Position numbers and translations under genes: made by a program. Of a DNA stretch of 23,121 nucleotides, positions 7,883 through 18,400 are shown one piece after another. This stretch comes from Bacteroidales bacterium UBA1219 (lineage in GTDB: Bacteria > Bacteroidota > Bacteroidia > Bacteroidales > P3). The stretch's first letter is position 1. Each line of letters opens with the position of its first letter. Where the stretch lies: assembly GCA_002309295.1 (NCBI GenBank), contig DBXF01000060.1, positions 10,517-33,637 on the forward strand, in the 5' to 3' direction. The notes beneath the pieces are model-generated. The model was not told where the DNA came from. It was given only the letters and a program-made list of their open reading frames with translations, and did no database searches.

Positions 7883-7891
7883 GCAAAAATA
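7883..7891 (-). promoter_or_regulatory. -7 promoter element for the bL33-DUF4295 unit
   Basis: Minus-strand TATTTTTGC fits TAnnTTTG exactly. The element ends 20 bp before the bL33 ATG, so the leader would be only about 14 nt. The rest of 7892-8070 is AT-rich with no gene seen; no convincing terminator for the Omp28 unit was recognised in it. Confidence 0.65.
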
Positions 7892-8070
7892 CTATTTTTT
7901 TTTCAATCTGCAATCTTTTTTCTACTTTTTTTTCTAAATTCTTTACAATATATTGATTTTCAACAATATCAAAACACCAAAAAAGTGCCGTTTTTACGTC
8001 TCCGAAGCTTTTTTTTCGGTTTCCGGAAGGCAATTTTTACCAATTTTCACCCCGAAACTTTCAAAAAAAA

Positions 8071-8913
8071 CTATTGCACCAGTCGGCTTTGGGCGCACTG
8101 CAAAATCCGTTTCGATTCCTTGTCGGAGACGAAGGCCACGATATGGCATTTTGCCGGAGCCACCTCCTTGCCGTTGTCCCACGCTTCGGGAAGGGTGTAT
8201 TTGAAAGTACCTTTGCGGCACTCCCCTGCCCTGCCCTCGGCCTCGATGTCGGTGCCCCACAGGTCGGTGATGGCGGTGCGCAAAACGTGGTTGTAAACGT
8301 AGTTTTCGATATGCGTGGTGCCCGCCAGCTGTTTCCCTACAATGGAGTCCTCGGTAACTATCAGCGTAAGTGCAAGCTGTCCTTCCACATCCTGCAAAAA
8401 CTCGATGTTGGGGGTTATCTCCACTTTGCGTGTGGATGCGTTATAGTTGGTGTTCAGCTCCATAGCCACCGTCTGCTGCTGTGCCAGCTCGGCTTCGATG
8501 GCCGTGGCTGCCGCATCGGCGGAGAGCTGTCCGCTGTTGCGGTTTATCAGTATCTTGGGCAGACTGGTGATGCCGAAATTGCTAACCCATGCGTTGCCCA
8601 CCTCGGTACGCAGATCCTCGTTGCCGGAATAGGGTTTCGCGAAAGCGTCCAAAGCATGTACGGCCACCACTACGAGACTGTTGCCGTAGGTGGCTTGCAG
8701 GGCGGCAATAACGGTGTCGGCCTGCGGACAGTTGCTGCAGCGCATGCCGGTGTATTTCTCCAAAAACACGCTGTTGACAGGCGAGGCTATATGGCTGCCG
8801 TCCTGCCATGTGGCGGTGCTGCCGGAGTAAATCAGGTACTGGTCTTCTTCTATCTTGTCGCAGGCGGCGAAAAACAAAGCCGTGGCTGCTATCATCAAAA
8901 ATATCTTTTTCAT
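8071..8913 (-). CDS. Omp28-like thioredoxin-fold outer-membrane lipoprotein
   Basis: The product is 280 residues. MKKIFLMIAATALFFAAC is a lipoprotein signal with Cys18. The mature protein has a thioredoxin-like segment with CSNC (Cys59, Cys62) in 'EKYTGMRCSNCP', followed by FGITSLPKILIN, which contains the cis-proline-type loop. This is the Omp28 family first described as an outer-membrane lipoprotein in Porphyromonas gingivalis. The CxxC suggests a redox or disulfide-handling role, which is inferred. It is the last gene of a four-gene minus-strand unit, 13 bp after the DUF6029 gene and downstream of a TlpA-like gene, so two thioredoxin-fold proteins are co-expressed. Confidence 0.85.
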   Translation of the reverse strand: MKKIFLMIAATALFFAACDKIEEDQYLIYSGSTATWQDGSHIASPVNSVFLEKYTGMRCSNCPQADTVIAALQATYGNSLVVVAVHALDAFAKPYSGNEDLRTEVGNAWVSNFGITSLPKILINRNSGQLSADAAATAIEAELAQQQTVAMELNTNYNASTRKVEITPNIEFLQDVEGQLALTLIVTEDSIVGKQLAGTTHIENYVYNHVLRTAITDLWGTDIEAEGRAGECRKGTFKYTLPEAWDNGKEVAPAKCHIVAFVSDKESKRILQCAQSRLVQ

Positions 8914-8926
8914 TGCTTGCTGATGT

Positions 8927-10603
8927 TTAGAAACTGCTTGTAAGTGAAAGTGTCAATCCGTTGGAGGCCGGCACCTGACGGCACACGCCGCCGATGCACA
9001 GCAGGCCTTCGCGCTGTTTGCCGTAGCCTATCTGCAAACGGGTAGTCTTGTGGGTGTAGCCCGCCGAAATGTTGAAATAGTGCTGTCCGCCGCCGTTGTA
9101 GTTGTACTGGTCGGAGAGCGACACAAAGAATTTCGACGTAAAGTTGTATTCCACCAGAGCCATGGCCCAGTCACCGCTACGCTTGTCGTCGGAGGTGTAG
9201 GCGATGTTGGTCTTAAGCCACTGCAGCTCGCCACGGATCACGTTCTTGCTGTTTATCTTGTAGGTGAGGTCGCCAACCAGTACGTTGTTGTAGTGCATAT
9301 CGCCCGGATGGCCTTCCACCACGGGGTTGAAGCTGATATAGGCGTACATCAGGTTGAGTTTCATCTTCGACGAGAGTTTTTTGCTTATCTCCACGTTGAA
9401 ATCCTCGTAATAAAGCTCGTCGCCCACGGCGAAGAAGTCTGACTTGTAGCCGTCGGTGCCCATCTTGCCGATTGGGACGGTGTCGCTGATCTGCTGTTTG
9501 TCGATGGACTGCAGACGTGCGTAGTTCACTTTCACGTCGGTGCCGTATTTGCCGCCAAGCCAGGTGCCTTTCTTAATGTTGTAGGCGATGTCGGCCTGCA
9601 GGCCCATCTCACCGTTCACCTGCGTGGCATAGGGATAGATGTTCATCAGTGCGTATGTGTGCTGACGGGTCATTGCCGGCAAATAGTTGATATACAGCAT
9701 CTCGCCTGTTTCGGATCGTTTCGATTTGAATCCCATATTGTCCACACGTTTGGCCTGCAGGTTGATACCCAGACCGCGCTGTGCGTACGACGCCGACACC
9801 AGCAGGGCGTTGCCGCCTTTGTAGATGTAGCCGTTGGTGGCATTGGGGTCCTGACCTTTGAAAGCGTACTCGGTTTGCAGGTTCCAGCGTCCATGGCTGA
9901 GGTCGAAGCGGAACGAGGCGGCTCCCACGTTGAGCGGCAGGTTGAGCTTGTACTCGCTGTTGGCCACGTCGAGGATAGTTTCGTCGGCTTCGTATTTGCT
10001 TACAAAGCCTGCGCCGAGGGTTACGCGAGTTTTAGCCTCTTCCCATTTGGAAATCAGACTGTTGAGGGCAATCTCTCCGTCCAAGCCGCGCACGATACCG
10101 GGGCCGTAGTCCCAGTAGTAACGCTGTTTTCCCACCATCCCCTTGAGGGTGATGCCCTTGTAGGGACGGAATTTCACGTTAACACCCATCATGGCGTTGT
10201 CGAGGCCGAGGTTGCGGTCCTCGTAGCTGCGAAAGATAAGTCCGCTGCCGTATTGTTCGTAGAAATTGCCGACGGTGAACTCGTATTTCTCGTTCTGGAA
10301 CGACAGGAATTTGTTGGCGAAGCCGTAACCTTTGTACTGTTCGTCGAAGCCGAGCATGGGGTTGAGGTACGACTCGAAACGCAGTCCCGCCGTGAAATTG
10401 CCGTTGGTGTAAAGTATGTTGCCGAACACGTTGGAGAGGAATTTCTCCGGCACGTCGGCGGCACCTATGGCTGTGTCCTCGCGCGACACCTGTGCGTCGA
10501 TCTGCACGTTGCCCGTAACGTGTCCGCCGAGGATGTTCTGGGCTTTCAGCGGGAGAGCGGCACACAGCGCCACCGCAATCCCGACAAGTGTTATCTTTCT
10601 CAT
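8927..10603 (-). CDS. DUF6029 family outer-membrane barrel-type protein
   Basis: The product is 558 residues from the ATG at 10603 (a TTG at 10609 is also in frame). A signal peptide (MRKITLVGIAVALCAALPLKA, cleavage before Q) precedes a long series of amphipathic beta-strands, for example FTAGLRFESYLNPMLGF, YEFTVGNFYEQYGSGLIF and RLQIGYGKQREGLLCIGGVC. The protein ends SLTSSF, an outer-membrane-type C-terminal phenylalanine. I recognise it as the DUF6029 group, which commonly sits next to TlpA and Omp28 genes in Bacteroidales. The two cysteines near the C-terminus (CIGGVC) could be oxidised by its thioredoxin-like neighbours; that is conjecture. The gene starts 10 bp after the TlpA-like gene. 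Confidence 0.75.
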   Translation of the reverse strand: MRKITLVGIAVALCAALPLKAQNILGGHVTGNVQIDAQVSREDTAIGAADVPEKFLSNVFGNILYTNGNFTAGLRFESYLNPMLGFDEQYKGYGFANKFLSFQNEKYEFTVGNFYEQYGSGLIFRSYEDRNLGLDNAMMGVNVKFRPYKGITLKGMVGKQRYYWDYGPGIVRGLDGEIALNSLISKWEEAKTRVTLGAGFVSKYEADETILDVANSEYKLNLPLNVGAASFRFDLSHGRWNLQTEYAFKGQDPNATNGYIYKGGNALLVSASYAQRGLGINLQAKRVDNMGFKSKRSETGEMLYINYLPAMTRQHTYALMNIYPYATQVNGEMGLQADIAYNIKKGTWLGGKYGTDVKVNYARLQSIDKQQISDTVPIGKMGTDGYKSDFFAVGDELYYEDFNVEISKKLSSKMKLNLMYAYISFNPVVEGHPGDMHYNNVLVGDLTYKINSKNVIRGELQWLKTNIAYTSDDKRSGDWAMALVEYNFTSKFFVSLSDQYNYNGGGQHYFNISAGYTHKTTRLQIGYGKQREGLLCIGGVCRQVPASNGLTLSLTSSF

Positions 10604-10613
10604 CTTCAAAATA

Positions 10614-11138
10614 TTATTCGGAAATATCCTCGCCTTTGTTCAAACGGCGAATAAGCTCTATCACCTCTTCCTCGCTGCCTTCCACAAAGGCTGTGTGCTG
10701 CCACACTATGTTGCCTTTGCCGTCGATGATGAAGGTGTGCGGCACGTTGACCACGTTCATGGCACGTTTGAGGTCCTGATTCTGGTCGATATACACCTCG
10801 TAGTCCCACGAGCTGCTCTCGGCAAGGGTTTTCACGCGTGCCGAGGTGCGTGCGTCGTCGATGGATACGGCCACGAGTTTGACGCCGGTTTCCTCCTGCC
10901 AGTCGGCATACACCTCTTTGATGGTGTTGAGCTCACGCAGACAGGGCTTGCACCAAGTGGCCCAGAAACTGATAATCATGGGCTTGCCGTCGTTCTGGAT
11001 TACGGAAGTCTGCACATTCTGTCCGTCGACGTTCTTGATGGTGATGTTGGCGGGCATGGTGCTGTAGGTCTTTTCCTGTGCCAATACGGCCACCGAGAAA
11101 ATCAGCATTGCAGCGATAAAGGAAAGTGACTTTTTCAT
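10614..11138 (-). CDS. TlpA-like thioredoxin, periplasmic
   Basis: The product is 174 residues. A signal peptide (MKKSLSFIAAMLIFSVAVLA, cleavage before Q) is followed by an AhpC/TSA-Redoxin thioredoxin fold with the active site WCKPC (Cys63, Cys66) in 'ISFWATWCKPC' and a VPHTFIID cis-proline loop. The family reduces disulfides in exported proteins, in heme-protein maturation or in envelope repair. It lies 19 bp after the polyprenyl synthase gene and 10 bp before the DUF6029 gene, within one unit with Omp28, so its substrates may be the cysteine-bearing products downstream. Confidence 0.9.
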   Translation of the reverse strand: MKKSLSFIAAMLIFSVAVLAQEKTYSTMPANITIKNVDGQNVQTSVIQNDGKPMIISFWATWCKPCLRELNTIKEVYADWQEETGVKLVAVSIDDARTSARVKTLAESSSWDYEVYIDQNQDLKRAMNVVNVPHTFIIDGKGNIVWQHTAFVEGSEEEVIELIRRLNKGEDISE

Positions 11139-11157
11139 TACTGTAAGTTTTTGTATA

Positions 11158-12123
11158 TTAATAATTTCTGTTTACTATAAATTCCGACAGCCGTTGCAAC
11201 GAATGCCTGCAAGCGTTGTCGGGCAGAGTTTCGAGATGTTTCTTTGCCTCTTTGGCGTATTCTTCGATTTTCCGCAACGAATACTCGATGCCGCCGCTTT
11301 TAAGCACTTCGGCCACGATGAAATCCACATCGTCGTCGGAGAGGATGTCGTTGGAAAGACGATTTTTCACCGCCTCAGTGTTGGCTGAGTTGCGCAGAAG
11401 ATAGAGCAACGGCAGGGTGGTTTTGTGCTCGCGAAGGTCGTTGCCCACAGGCTTGCCGGTCTCCGTGCCGATATAGTCGAGAACGTCGTCCTTTATCTGG
11501 AACGCCATGCCGATGGAGAGTCCGAACTGTGCCAGTGCCGACTGCGACTGACCGTCGGCGCCGGCGCAATAGGCTCCGATTCGGCAGCAGTGCGACATAA
11601 AAACGGCGGTTTTTTTCTCAATTACGGTGAAATAATCCTTTTCGTCGGCTATGCGTTTGTTGGTGACGTACTGCTGTATAAGCTCGCCTTCGCCCATGTT
11701 CTGCGCCAAATGCGCTATGTCGTCCACCACGGCGATGTCGCCCGTTTCGGAACAGAGACGCAGCACCTGCGAAAAGAGGTAGTCGCCGGTGAGCACAGCC
11801 AACTTATTGCCTTCCAAGGCATTGAGAGTCCTGCATCCGTGACGCACGTTGGATTCATCCACAATATCGTCGTGGACAAGGGAGGTGATGTGCAGGATTT
11901 CCATAGCGGCGGCGAGTTTCACGGCCTTTTCGTCGGGTTTTCCGAAAAGTCCCGAAGAGAGCAGCAAAAGCAGGGGCCGCACACGTTTGCCGTTGTCGGC
12001 GCCCAACTTCGACAGACAGTAATCGACGTATGCCACGGTGCTTCCGGTATATGAGGCATAGACCTTTTCGAAAGCGTCGAAAGAGTGCTTTATGGGTTCC
12101 CTTATGTCCTGTAAGTTAGGCAT
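11158..12123 (-). CDS. Long-chain polyprenyl diphosphate synthase
   Basis: The product is 321 residues. It shows both aspartate-rich motifs of trans-prenyltransferases: DDIVD at 85-89 and DDVLD at 212-216, plus the GKRVRP isopentenyl diphosphate site at 45-50 and the GDYLFS segment. Small residues just upstream of the first motif (HITSLVHDD) fit a long-chain enzyme of the octaprenyl/heptaprenyl (IspB-like) class that makes the menaquinone side chain. The enzyme is cytoplasmic or membrane-associated. It is the first gene of the four-gene unit, with a consensus promoter about 55 bp upstream. Product chain length cannot be read from sequence alone. Confidence 0.9.
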   Translation of the reverse strand: MPNLQDIREPIKHSFDAFEKVYASYTGSTVAYVDYCLSKLGADNGKRVRPLLLLLSSGLFGKPDEKAVKLAAAMEILHITSLVHDDIVDESNVRHGCRTLNALEGNKLAVLTGDYLFSQVLRLCSETGDIAVVDDIAHLAQNMGEGELIQQYVTNKRIADEKDYFTVIEKKTAVFMSHCCRIGAYCAGADGQSQSALAQFGLSIGMAFQIKDDVLDYIGTETGKPVGNDLREHKTTLPLLYLLRNSANTEAVKNRLSNDILSDDDVDFIVAEVLKSGGIEYSLRKIEEYAKEAKKHLETLPDNACRHSLQRLSEFIVNRNY

Positions 12124-12175
12124 ATTCTTGTTTTGTAAAAGGCTTACGTTAATTTTTCCACCGTGTTTTGAATTT

Positions 12176-12184
12176 GCAAAGATA
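12176..12184 (-). promoter_or_regulatory. -7 promoter element for the polyprenyl synthase-TlpA-DUF6029-Omp28 unit
   Basis: Minus-strand TATCTTTGC, an exact TAnnTTTG element, followed by a ~50-nt leader to the ATG at 12123. A clear -33 TTTG at 19-21 bp spacing is not obvious. The remainder of 12185-12290 shows no gene. Confidence 0.7.
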
Positions 12185-12290
12185 CGATTTTAATTTCAAT
12201 TTTTTGTGGCAAAAATCCAACTTTATTGAATTAGTAAACAAAACGACGGCTTTTCTTATGTCGTGTCGGTGTTTCACATCGAAAAAAGAC

Positions 12291-12321
12291 AAAAAAAATC
12301 CGCCCTTGCGGACGGATTTTC
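12291..12321 (-). terminator. Rho-independent terminator of the C10 protease unit
   Basis: An 8-bp stem (12310-12317 with 12298-12305) closes a GCAA tetraloop and is followed on the minus strand by a T-run (12291-12298). One pair is G-U on the minus strand but would be a C-A mismatch on the plus strand, so the hairpin is built for minus-strand transcripts. Confidence 0.9.
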
Positions 12322-12342
12322 GTCTATAGTATTTTTAGAATG

Positions 12343-15300
12343 TTATCTTTTGACAACTTTTTTCAGCACCACCGTGCCTTGTGTGCTGATACGCAGTGTG
12401 TAAGTGCCATCGGCGAGGTCTGAAAGGTCCATGTTTATCACATTTTCTGCCACAGCCACCAGACGGCCCCAAGTGTCGAGGACTTCCACCCTTTCGGCGA
12501 ACTGAGAGAGAGTGATGAATCCCGTTGTAGGATTGGGATAGATGTCGACCGCAACACTCTTGTCGGGAGTGTGGACACCCTGAGCGCTGGCGGTGAAATG
12601 GGCAGTCAGCGTAACAGCTCCGGAAACGGTGAAATGACGCGGGTTGTCGGTGTTGTTGTCGCTCCAGTGACTGAAACGGTAGCCCTCGGCGGGAACGGCG
12701 GCGATGCCTATGCGCAAGCCCTGCGGGTAGGTGCCGCTGCCCACGGTAACGCCCTGCGCACTGTTGGCGGAGTTGATGTTGAAGTTATGCTGCGGCAGGT
12801 TGATATAGGCAGTGTCGTGGACGGTGTCGTGAACAGCCACGTTGATATAGGTGGTGTCGCGAATTGTGTCGTGGACAGTAATAGTTGATGTTGCACGTGT
12901 GGCGAAGGTGGCTACGAGCTGAGTGTTGGCATTGATAGCAAAACGACGCGGGTTGGAGGTGTTGTTGTCGTTCCAACGGACGAAATAGCGGGTGGAATCA
13001 ACAGGAATTGCTATAGCCGACACAGTGTCGCCAGCGTAGTATCTGCCGCTACCGGTTGTTGTTCCCAGTTGGGGGGTGGCCGTAGTAACGGAGAGAGTGT
13101 ACGATGCGCGCGTGTTGTAAACAGCCACAAATTCAGGGTAATATGTGTTGGGCTGAATCACGAAAGTACGTGTAGATGTTGACACGCTGTCGCTCCAGCG
13201 GACGAACGAATAGCCCGGCAATGCGAAAGCCTGCAAAGTTACGGTGTCGCCAACATTGTAAGCCCCGCCGCCAAGCACATAGCCGTGGCCAGCGGTGTCG
13301 GGTCTGGCGCTTACAAGAGTTTGTGAACCAGTTTTTACACTGAATCCAAACACATAATGGCTATTGTATTGGTATAAATAATTGGTATCATCGGCATAAA
13401 TACCGCTGTAACTAGGTCTTACATACATATTATAATATCCATGAAGATATTTTCCGTCGATAGAATCCACAAGGGGGAAATTAGATTCAAGAACAGAATC
13501 CTCCATAAAAATTGGTGACCACAACAGTTGTGATTTGCCGACACTGGTGAATGTGATCCAAAAATTATTGGAGTTTATGACATACGGTGTTGTAAGTTTC
13601 ACCTCTTGTTCGCCAGGACGCGACTGAACATACGACTGCGTATAAACAGGATTTCCAAAAACATTTGCAAAGTTGTCGCTTGAACCTTGCGCCAGAGCAC
13701 TGGTGAACACAGGATTTTCATAAATCCTTATCACAAAGTTGCTATCCATATAATCAGGATATTGACTATGGTCATAAGTGCGGTAATAAATGCTTTTTAT
13801 GGTATCTCCTGCATTGAAATTACCAAAGCGTTCAGGACGCATAGCTACAAAATAGCCAGAATCCACCAAAGTGAGATAGTTGGCGGCTGTGTTGCCATAC
13901 TGACCCGAAGAACTATTGTTGCCATAAGTTTGTACTACTGGCAAAACAACTGTGTCGGTGTTCTGTATGAATGTAATTGAGCCCTGTCGGTTGTAACCTG
14001 TCAGGTTAGGCTCAACTGTTACAGTAACATTGGCTACATTACCCGAACCTACGCCGCTGTTTGCCGAAAGAGTCATCCATGGGTAATTGTTAATTGCCCT
14101 CCAACGGTTTGTGTCGGAATTCGCCGTACGGACAGATACTATTTCGTTTCCTCCCATAGGAGATACTGTCAGCAATTCAGGACGTATAACAAGACTGCTG
14201 TTGTCCGGTTCTATACCATAAACCACCGCTTGGTTTTGGTTAAATGTGTTGGATTGATTTGATCCTATACCGCCACCTCCTGGAGCAAGGTTGTTAGAAG
14301 CGAAGAATCCATCGTAACTACCAGCCCATCCCCAGTTATAGTGGAACAGACCGTCGCTGTCGTAGCCGTCGCAAACAAAGGCGTGTCCGCCACCAGTTCC
14401 GCGACCGCTGTGCAAAAGAGGACGGTTGGCATTGAGTTCGCTACGCAACAGGGCATTCCACTGGGCATCGGAATAATAATAACGGTAGTCACTTGCCAAA
14501 GTGTTCTTATAACCAAAAAATGTCTTCAGTGCATATTCGGCTGTCGTATAGTAATTGCCAGTTGTATAGGCTCCACTTCCGCCAACTGCCGACACACCGT
14601 AATCCATATTAACAGCCACTCCGCAGTGATACGACAATGTTGCCACTGCATGAATCTGTGCTGCAGTACTTGATTGAACAAGAGCGTTAGGCATATTGGC
14701 CCAATCGTAGGTGGTATTGCCAAAATTCACCGACAATGTTCCACCAACTGTGTCGTAGTATGAATTAGAACCGACACCACGGGTCGGATAGTTCCAATAT
14801 TTCATGATTTGTGCCATAGCAGTAGCAACACATCCTACTACTGTACGTGCGCCACGAACATTGTCATAGGGACAATAGTTGTTGTAGAGCGGGGCTTGGT
14901 TCCAAGTCGTTGTCAACAGAGGTCCAACAACAGGAGTACCATACAAGGGCTGTGTTGGAAGGCTTATGCCAGCGCCTGGATTCAGCTGTTTGGGAGCGGC
15001 ATTTGACTTGGTGCCTTTCAGCTCTTCCCAAGCAACACGGACCTCTTCGGTGCTCTGAACGTTGTTGGCTACACAGTAAGCGATTTCGCCGTCGTAACCA
15101 CGGAACCAATCCAAAGCATTTACCGGAATTTCATCTCCAGCAACGTTTGTTGTGGAATAGGCCAACACGGGCTGAACGCAGTCGTCGGCGGAGATTACTA
15201 CGAATCCAGCCTTGTCGGTACGTTCAACTATGTACAAGTTAGAAAGGCCGTTGGCCCTTGCTGCTGAGGAAATTCTGAAAATTTCCGCACTTTTCACCGA

Positions 15301-15438
15301 TTGGTCGTGTTTCTGCAAAAAATTCTTTGCCACAACCTTAACCATGTTGGTATCCACGGGTGATGCATTGGCTTCAATGCATGTGGCTGCCACAATCATC
15401 AATGACGCAGCAACAATTTTTAAAACTAATTTTTTCAT
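12343..15438 (-). CDS. C10 family cysteine protease with BACON, InlB-like repeats and T9SS sorting domain (distal copy)
   Basis: The product is 1031 residues from ATG 15438 (an in-frame TTG at 15444 is less likely). In order: signal peptide (~1-26); Spi/propeptide-like region ~27-160; C10 (streptopain/PrtT) catalytic domain with Cys203 in TVVGCVATAMAQ and His352 in GGGHAFVCDGYD, followed by FHYNWGWAGSYDGFF; BACON domain ~416-505; a jelly-roll-like region; three InlB/Listeria-type repeats (~705-955) with a linker repeating HDT and YIN; and a type A T9SS domain from ~957 (DIYPNPTTGFITLSQ ... LRISTQGTVVLKKVVKR). It should be secreted through T9SS and act on extracellular protein. It lies 42 bp after its paralogue with no recognisable promoter between them, so co-transcription is likely. 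Confidence 0.92.
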   Translation of the reverse strand: MKKLVLKIVAASLMIVAATCIEANASPVDTNMVKVVAKNFLQKHDQSVKSAEIFRISSAARANGLSNLYIVERTDKAGFVVISADDCVQPVLAYSTTNVAGDEIPVNALDWFRGYDGEIAYCVANNVQSTEEVRVAWEELKGTKSNAAPKQLNPGAGISLPTQPLYGTPVVGPLLTTTWNQAPLYNNYCPYDNVRGARTVVGCVATAMAQIMKYWNYPTRGVGSNSYYDTVGGTLSVNFGNTTYDWANMPNALVQSSTAAQIHAVATLSYHCGVAVNMDYGVSAVGGSGAYTTGNYYTTAEYALKTFFGYKNTLASDYRYYYSDAQWNALLRSELNANRPLLHSGRGTGGGHAFVCDGYDSDGLFHYNWGWAGSYDGFFASNNLAPGGGGIGSNQSNTFNQNQAVVYGIEPDNSSLVIRPELLTVSPMGGNEIVSVRTANSDTNRWRAINNYPWMTLSANSGVGSGNVANVTVTVEPNLTGYNRQGSITFIQNTDTVVLPVVQTYGNNSSSGQYGNTAANYLTLVDSGYFVAMRPERFGNFNAGDTIKSIYYRTYDHSQYPDYMDSNFVIRIYENPVFTSALAQGSSDNFANVFGNPVYTQSYVQSRPGEQEVKLTTPYVINSNNFWITFTSVGKSQLLWSPIFMEDSVLESNFPLVDSIDGKYLHGYYNMYVRPSYSGIYADDTNYLYQYNSHYVFGFSVKTGSQTLVSARPDTAGHGYVLGGGAYNVGDTVTLQAFALPGYSFVRWSDSVSTSTRTFVIQPNTYYPEFVAVYNTRASYTLSVTTATPQLGTTTGSGRYYAGDTVSAIAIPVDSTRYFVRWNDNNTSNPRRFAINANTQLVATFATRATSTITVHDTIRDTTYINVAVHDTVHDTAYINLPQHNFNINSANSAQGVTVGSGTYPQGLRIGIAAVPAEGYRFSHWSDNNTDNPRHFTVSGAVTLTAHFTASAQGVHTPDKSVAVDIYPNPTTGFITLSQFAERVEVLDTWGRLVAVAENVINMDLSDLADGTYTLRISTQGTVVLKKVVKR

Positions 15439-15480
15439 TATCAAAATTTTAAATATTATTATCGATTTATTTAAAAAACA

Positions 15481-18400
15481 TTATCGTTTGACAACTTTTT
15501 TCAGAACCACAGTGCCTTGTGTGCTGATACGCAGCGTATAAGTGCCCTCGGCGAGATCCGAGAGGTCCATATTTATCACGTTTTCGGCTACAGTCACAAC
15601 ACGACCCCATGAGTCGAGGATTTCCACCTTTTCGGCGAACTGCGAGAATGTGATGAATCCCGTTGTTGGATTTGAATAGATGTCGATGGCGGCACTCTTG
15701 TCGGGAGCAGGGACAGCCTGACTGCCGGTGGTGAAATGGGCAGTCAGCGTCACGTCACCCGAAACGGTGAAATGACGCGGGTTGTCGGTGCTGTTGTCGC
15801 TCCAGTGACTGAAACGGTAACCATCGTTGGGAACGGCGGCGATGCCTATGCGCAAGCCCTGCGGGTAAGTGCCGGTGCCAACGGTAACGCCCTGTGCGCT
15901 GTTGGCGGAGGAGATGTTGAAATTGTGCTGAGGCAGGTTGATATATGCTGTGTCGTGGACGGTGTCGTGTACCGCCACGTTGATATAGATGGTGTCGTGG
16001 ATAGTGTCGTGGACAGCAATAGTTGATGTTGAAAGAGAGGCAAATGTTGCCGCAAGCTGAGCGTTGGCGTTCATTACAACAGAACGCGGATTGGTGGTGT
16101 TATTGTCGTTCCAACGCAAGAAATATTTGGTGCTGTCGGCCGGGATAGCAACGGCCACAGCGGTGTCGCCGGCAAAATAAGTGCCGCTTCCTGATGTCGT
16201 TCCCAGTTGGGAATTGGACGATGTAACGGAGAGGGTGTAAGATGTGCGAGCATTGTAAACAGCCACAAAGTTGGGATAAAAGTTCGTATCAGCGACAAAT
16301 GTACGTGGATTGGCAAGGACGCCATCGCCCCAACGGTTGAAAGTAAAGCCAGGCAGATTGTATGCCTGCAGGATAATGGTATCACCCAGGTTATGTGGGC
16401 CACCGCCAAGCACATATCCATGGTTGGCGCTGTCGGGCTTGGCCGTTATGAAAAGATCTGGATTGAAGGTGGACACTTTTATCGCGAAAGCATAACAGCT
16501 GTTGTATTGAACATAATAACCGTTTGTTGTGGCGGCCTTATAATCTATAGCAGCACGAACTTTGTTGCCTCTTCCTTCGAGATACATGCCTGTAATAGAG
16601 TCAGCTACAGGATAGTTGGCAATAAGCACGGAATCTACTGCAACATCCCTGAAATAACGCACGAAAGCTTGGCCCTCGCTTGTTATGGACACCCAGAACT
16701 TATTGGAATTCACTACATAGGGAGTGGTAAGATCCACCATCTGATTGCCTTGCGTGTGTTGGTAATAGGTTTGGGTATAAACCTGTGTCCCCAGCACATT
16801 GTACGCAGAGTCGTAATTGCCTTGCGACAGTGCGGTGGTATATGTAGGATTTTCGTAAATCCTTATAGTGAACACGCTATCGGCGTATTGCGGGTAGCCG
16901 GAGATGTAATGAGAAGTGAAAAATACGCTTTTCACCGTGTCGCCAGGAGTGAATCGTCCGTAACATTCGGGGCGTAAAACTATCGTAGAGCCGTTTACCA
17001 CCGCTTTGGTGTAGTTATGCTGCACATTGCCGTATAGTCCAGAAACACTGTTTTGTCCATATCTTTGTTCAACATCTACTATGGCTGTGTCGTTGTGCTG
17101 GACAAAAGTTATTGTTCCTCTCCTATTGTTGCCTGTATTGTTTTGTTGCACCAATATTGAAACGTTGGCCGCTGTACCGGAGCCGGCGCCACTGTTTTGA
17201 AGCAACACTATCCATGGCACATCGGTGGTGGCTGTCCAACGGTTGGTGTCGGAGTATGCAGGAAGGACTGCTATAGTGTGGGTGCCGCCGACAGCGGGTA
17301 TTGCCATGGTTTCGGGACGGACCACGAGATTGGCATTGCTGTTGGGCTCAACACCGCAAATAATCTTCTGGCTGGAGTTGTAGTTGTTGGAACTGTTGCT
17401 TCCCACGCCGCCGCCCCTAGGCGACAAGCGGTTTGTTATGTAATATCCGTCGTAGTTTCCGCCCCACCCCCAGTTGAAGTGGAAATATCCGTCATTATCG
17501 TAGCCGTCGCAGATAAACGCATGTCCCCCACCGCCACCACGACCGTCGTAGATAACAGGACGGTTGGCATTGAGCTCGCTACGGAGCAGCGAATCCCATC
17601 GTGCATCGGTGAAATAGGCACGCTCGGCAGTAGCCAGAGTGTTCTTGAAACCAAAGTATGTCTTAAGGGCATATTCGGCGGTGGGATAGTTATTGCCGTT
17701 GGTAAAAGCCTCGCTACCTACCGACGAAACGTTGTAAATCATATTCACAGCAACACCACAGTGGTACATCAGCGTTGCCACAGCATCTATCTGTGCCGCA
17801 GAACTTGTAGTGGACAGGGCATCGGGCATGTTGGCATAATTGTATGTCGCGTTGGCAAAATTCGCACTAAGCGTTCCAATAGTGCAAGAGTCGTTGACGC
17901 ATAAATAACTATTCGAACCTATACCGTGGGCCGGATAGTTCCAGTATTTCATCACCTGCGCCATAACCATTGCCACACATCCCACCACGGTACGTTTGTT
18001 TCGTACGGTATCAATGGGACAGTAGTTGTTGTACAATTCCGTCTGGTTCCATGTTGTAGTCAAAAGGGGTCCTACGACAGGGATAGTGATAGTCTGCGGC
18101 TGCAATGGATCCATGGGTACACTTCCCTGAATGCCGCTGCGGCCGTTGGACGAGGTTGACGACAATTCGCGCCATGCGGATATAATCTCCTCAGTGGCCT
18201 GGAGATTGTTGGCAACACAATACTCGATTTCCATATTGTAGCCTTGCAGCCACTCGCGGAAATTCAACGGAATTTGGTGGCCAGTGACACTTGTTGTGGA
18301 ATAGGCCAAAACGGGCTGCACACAGTTGTCGGCGGAAACGACAACGAAACCGTTGTCCGTAATATTTTCCACGATATAAATCTTAGAAAAGCCGTTCTGT

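Noticed and set aside
7863..8070. A missing or hidden rpmB (bL28) gene upstream of bL33
   Set aside because: No frame in this stretch encodes a bL28-like protein, and a promoter lies directly before bL33.
15955..16020. Short tandem DNA repeats in the C10 protease genes as a possible CRISPR or regulatory array
   Set aside because: They are in-frame codons for the HDT/YIN linker, also present in the paralogue (about 12800-12880).
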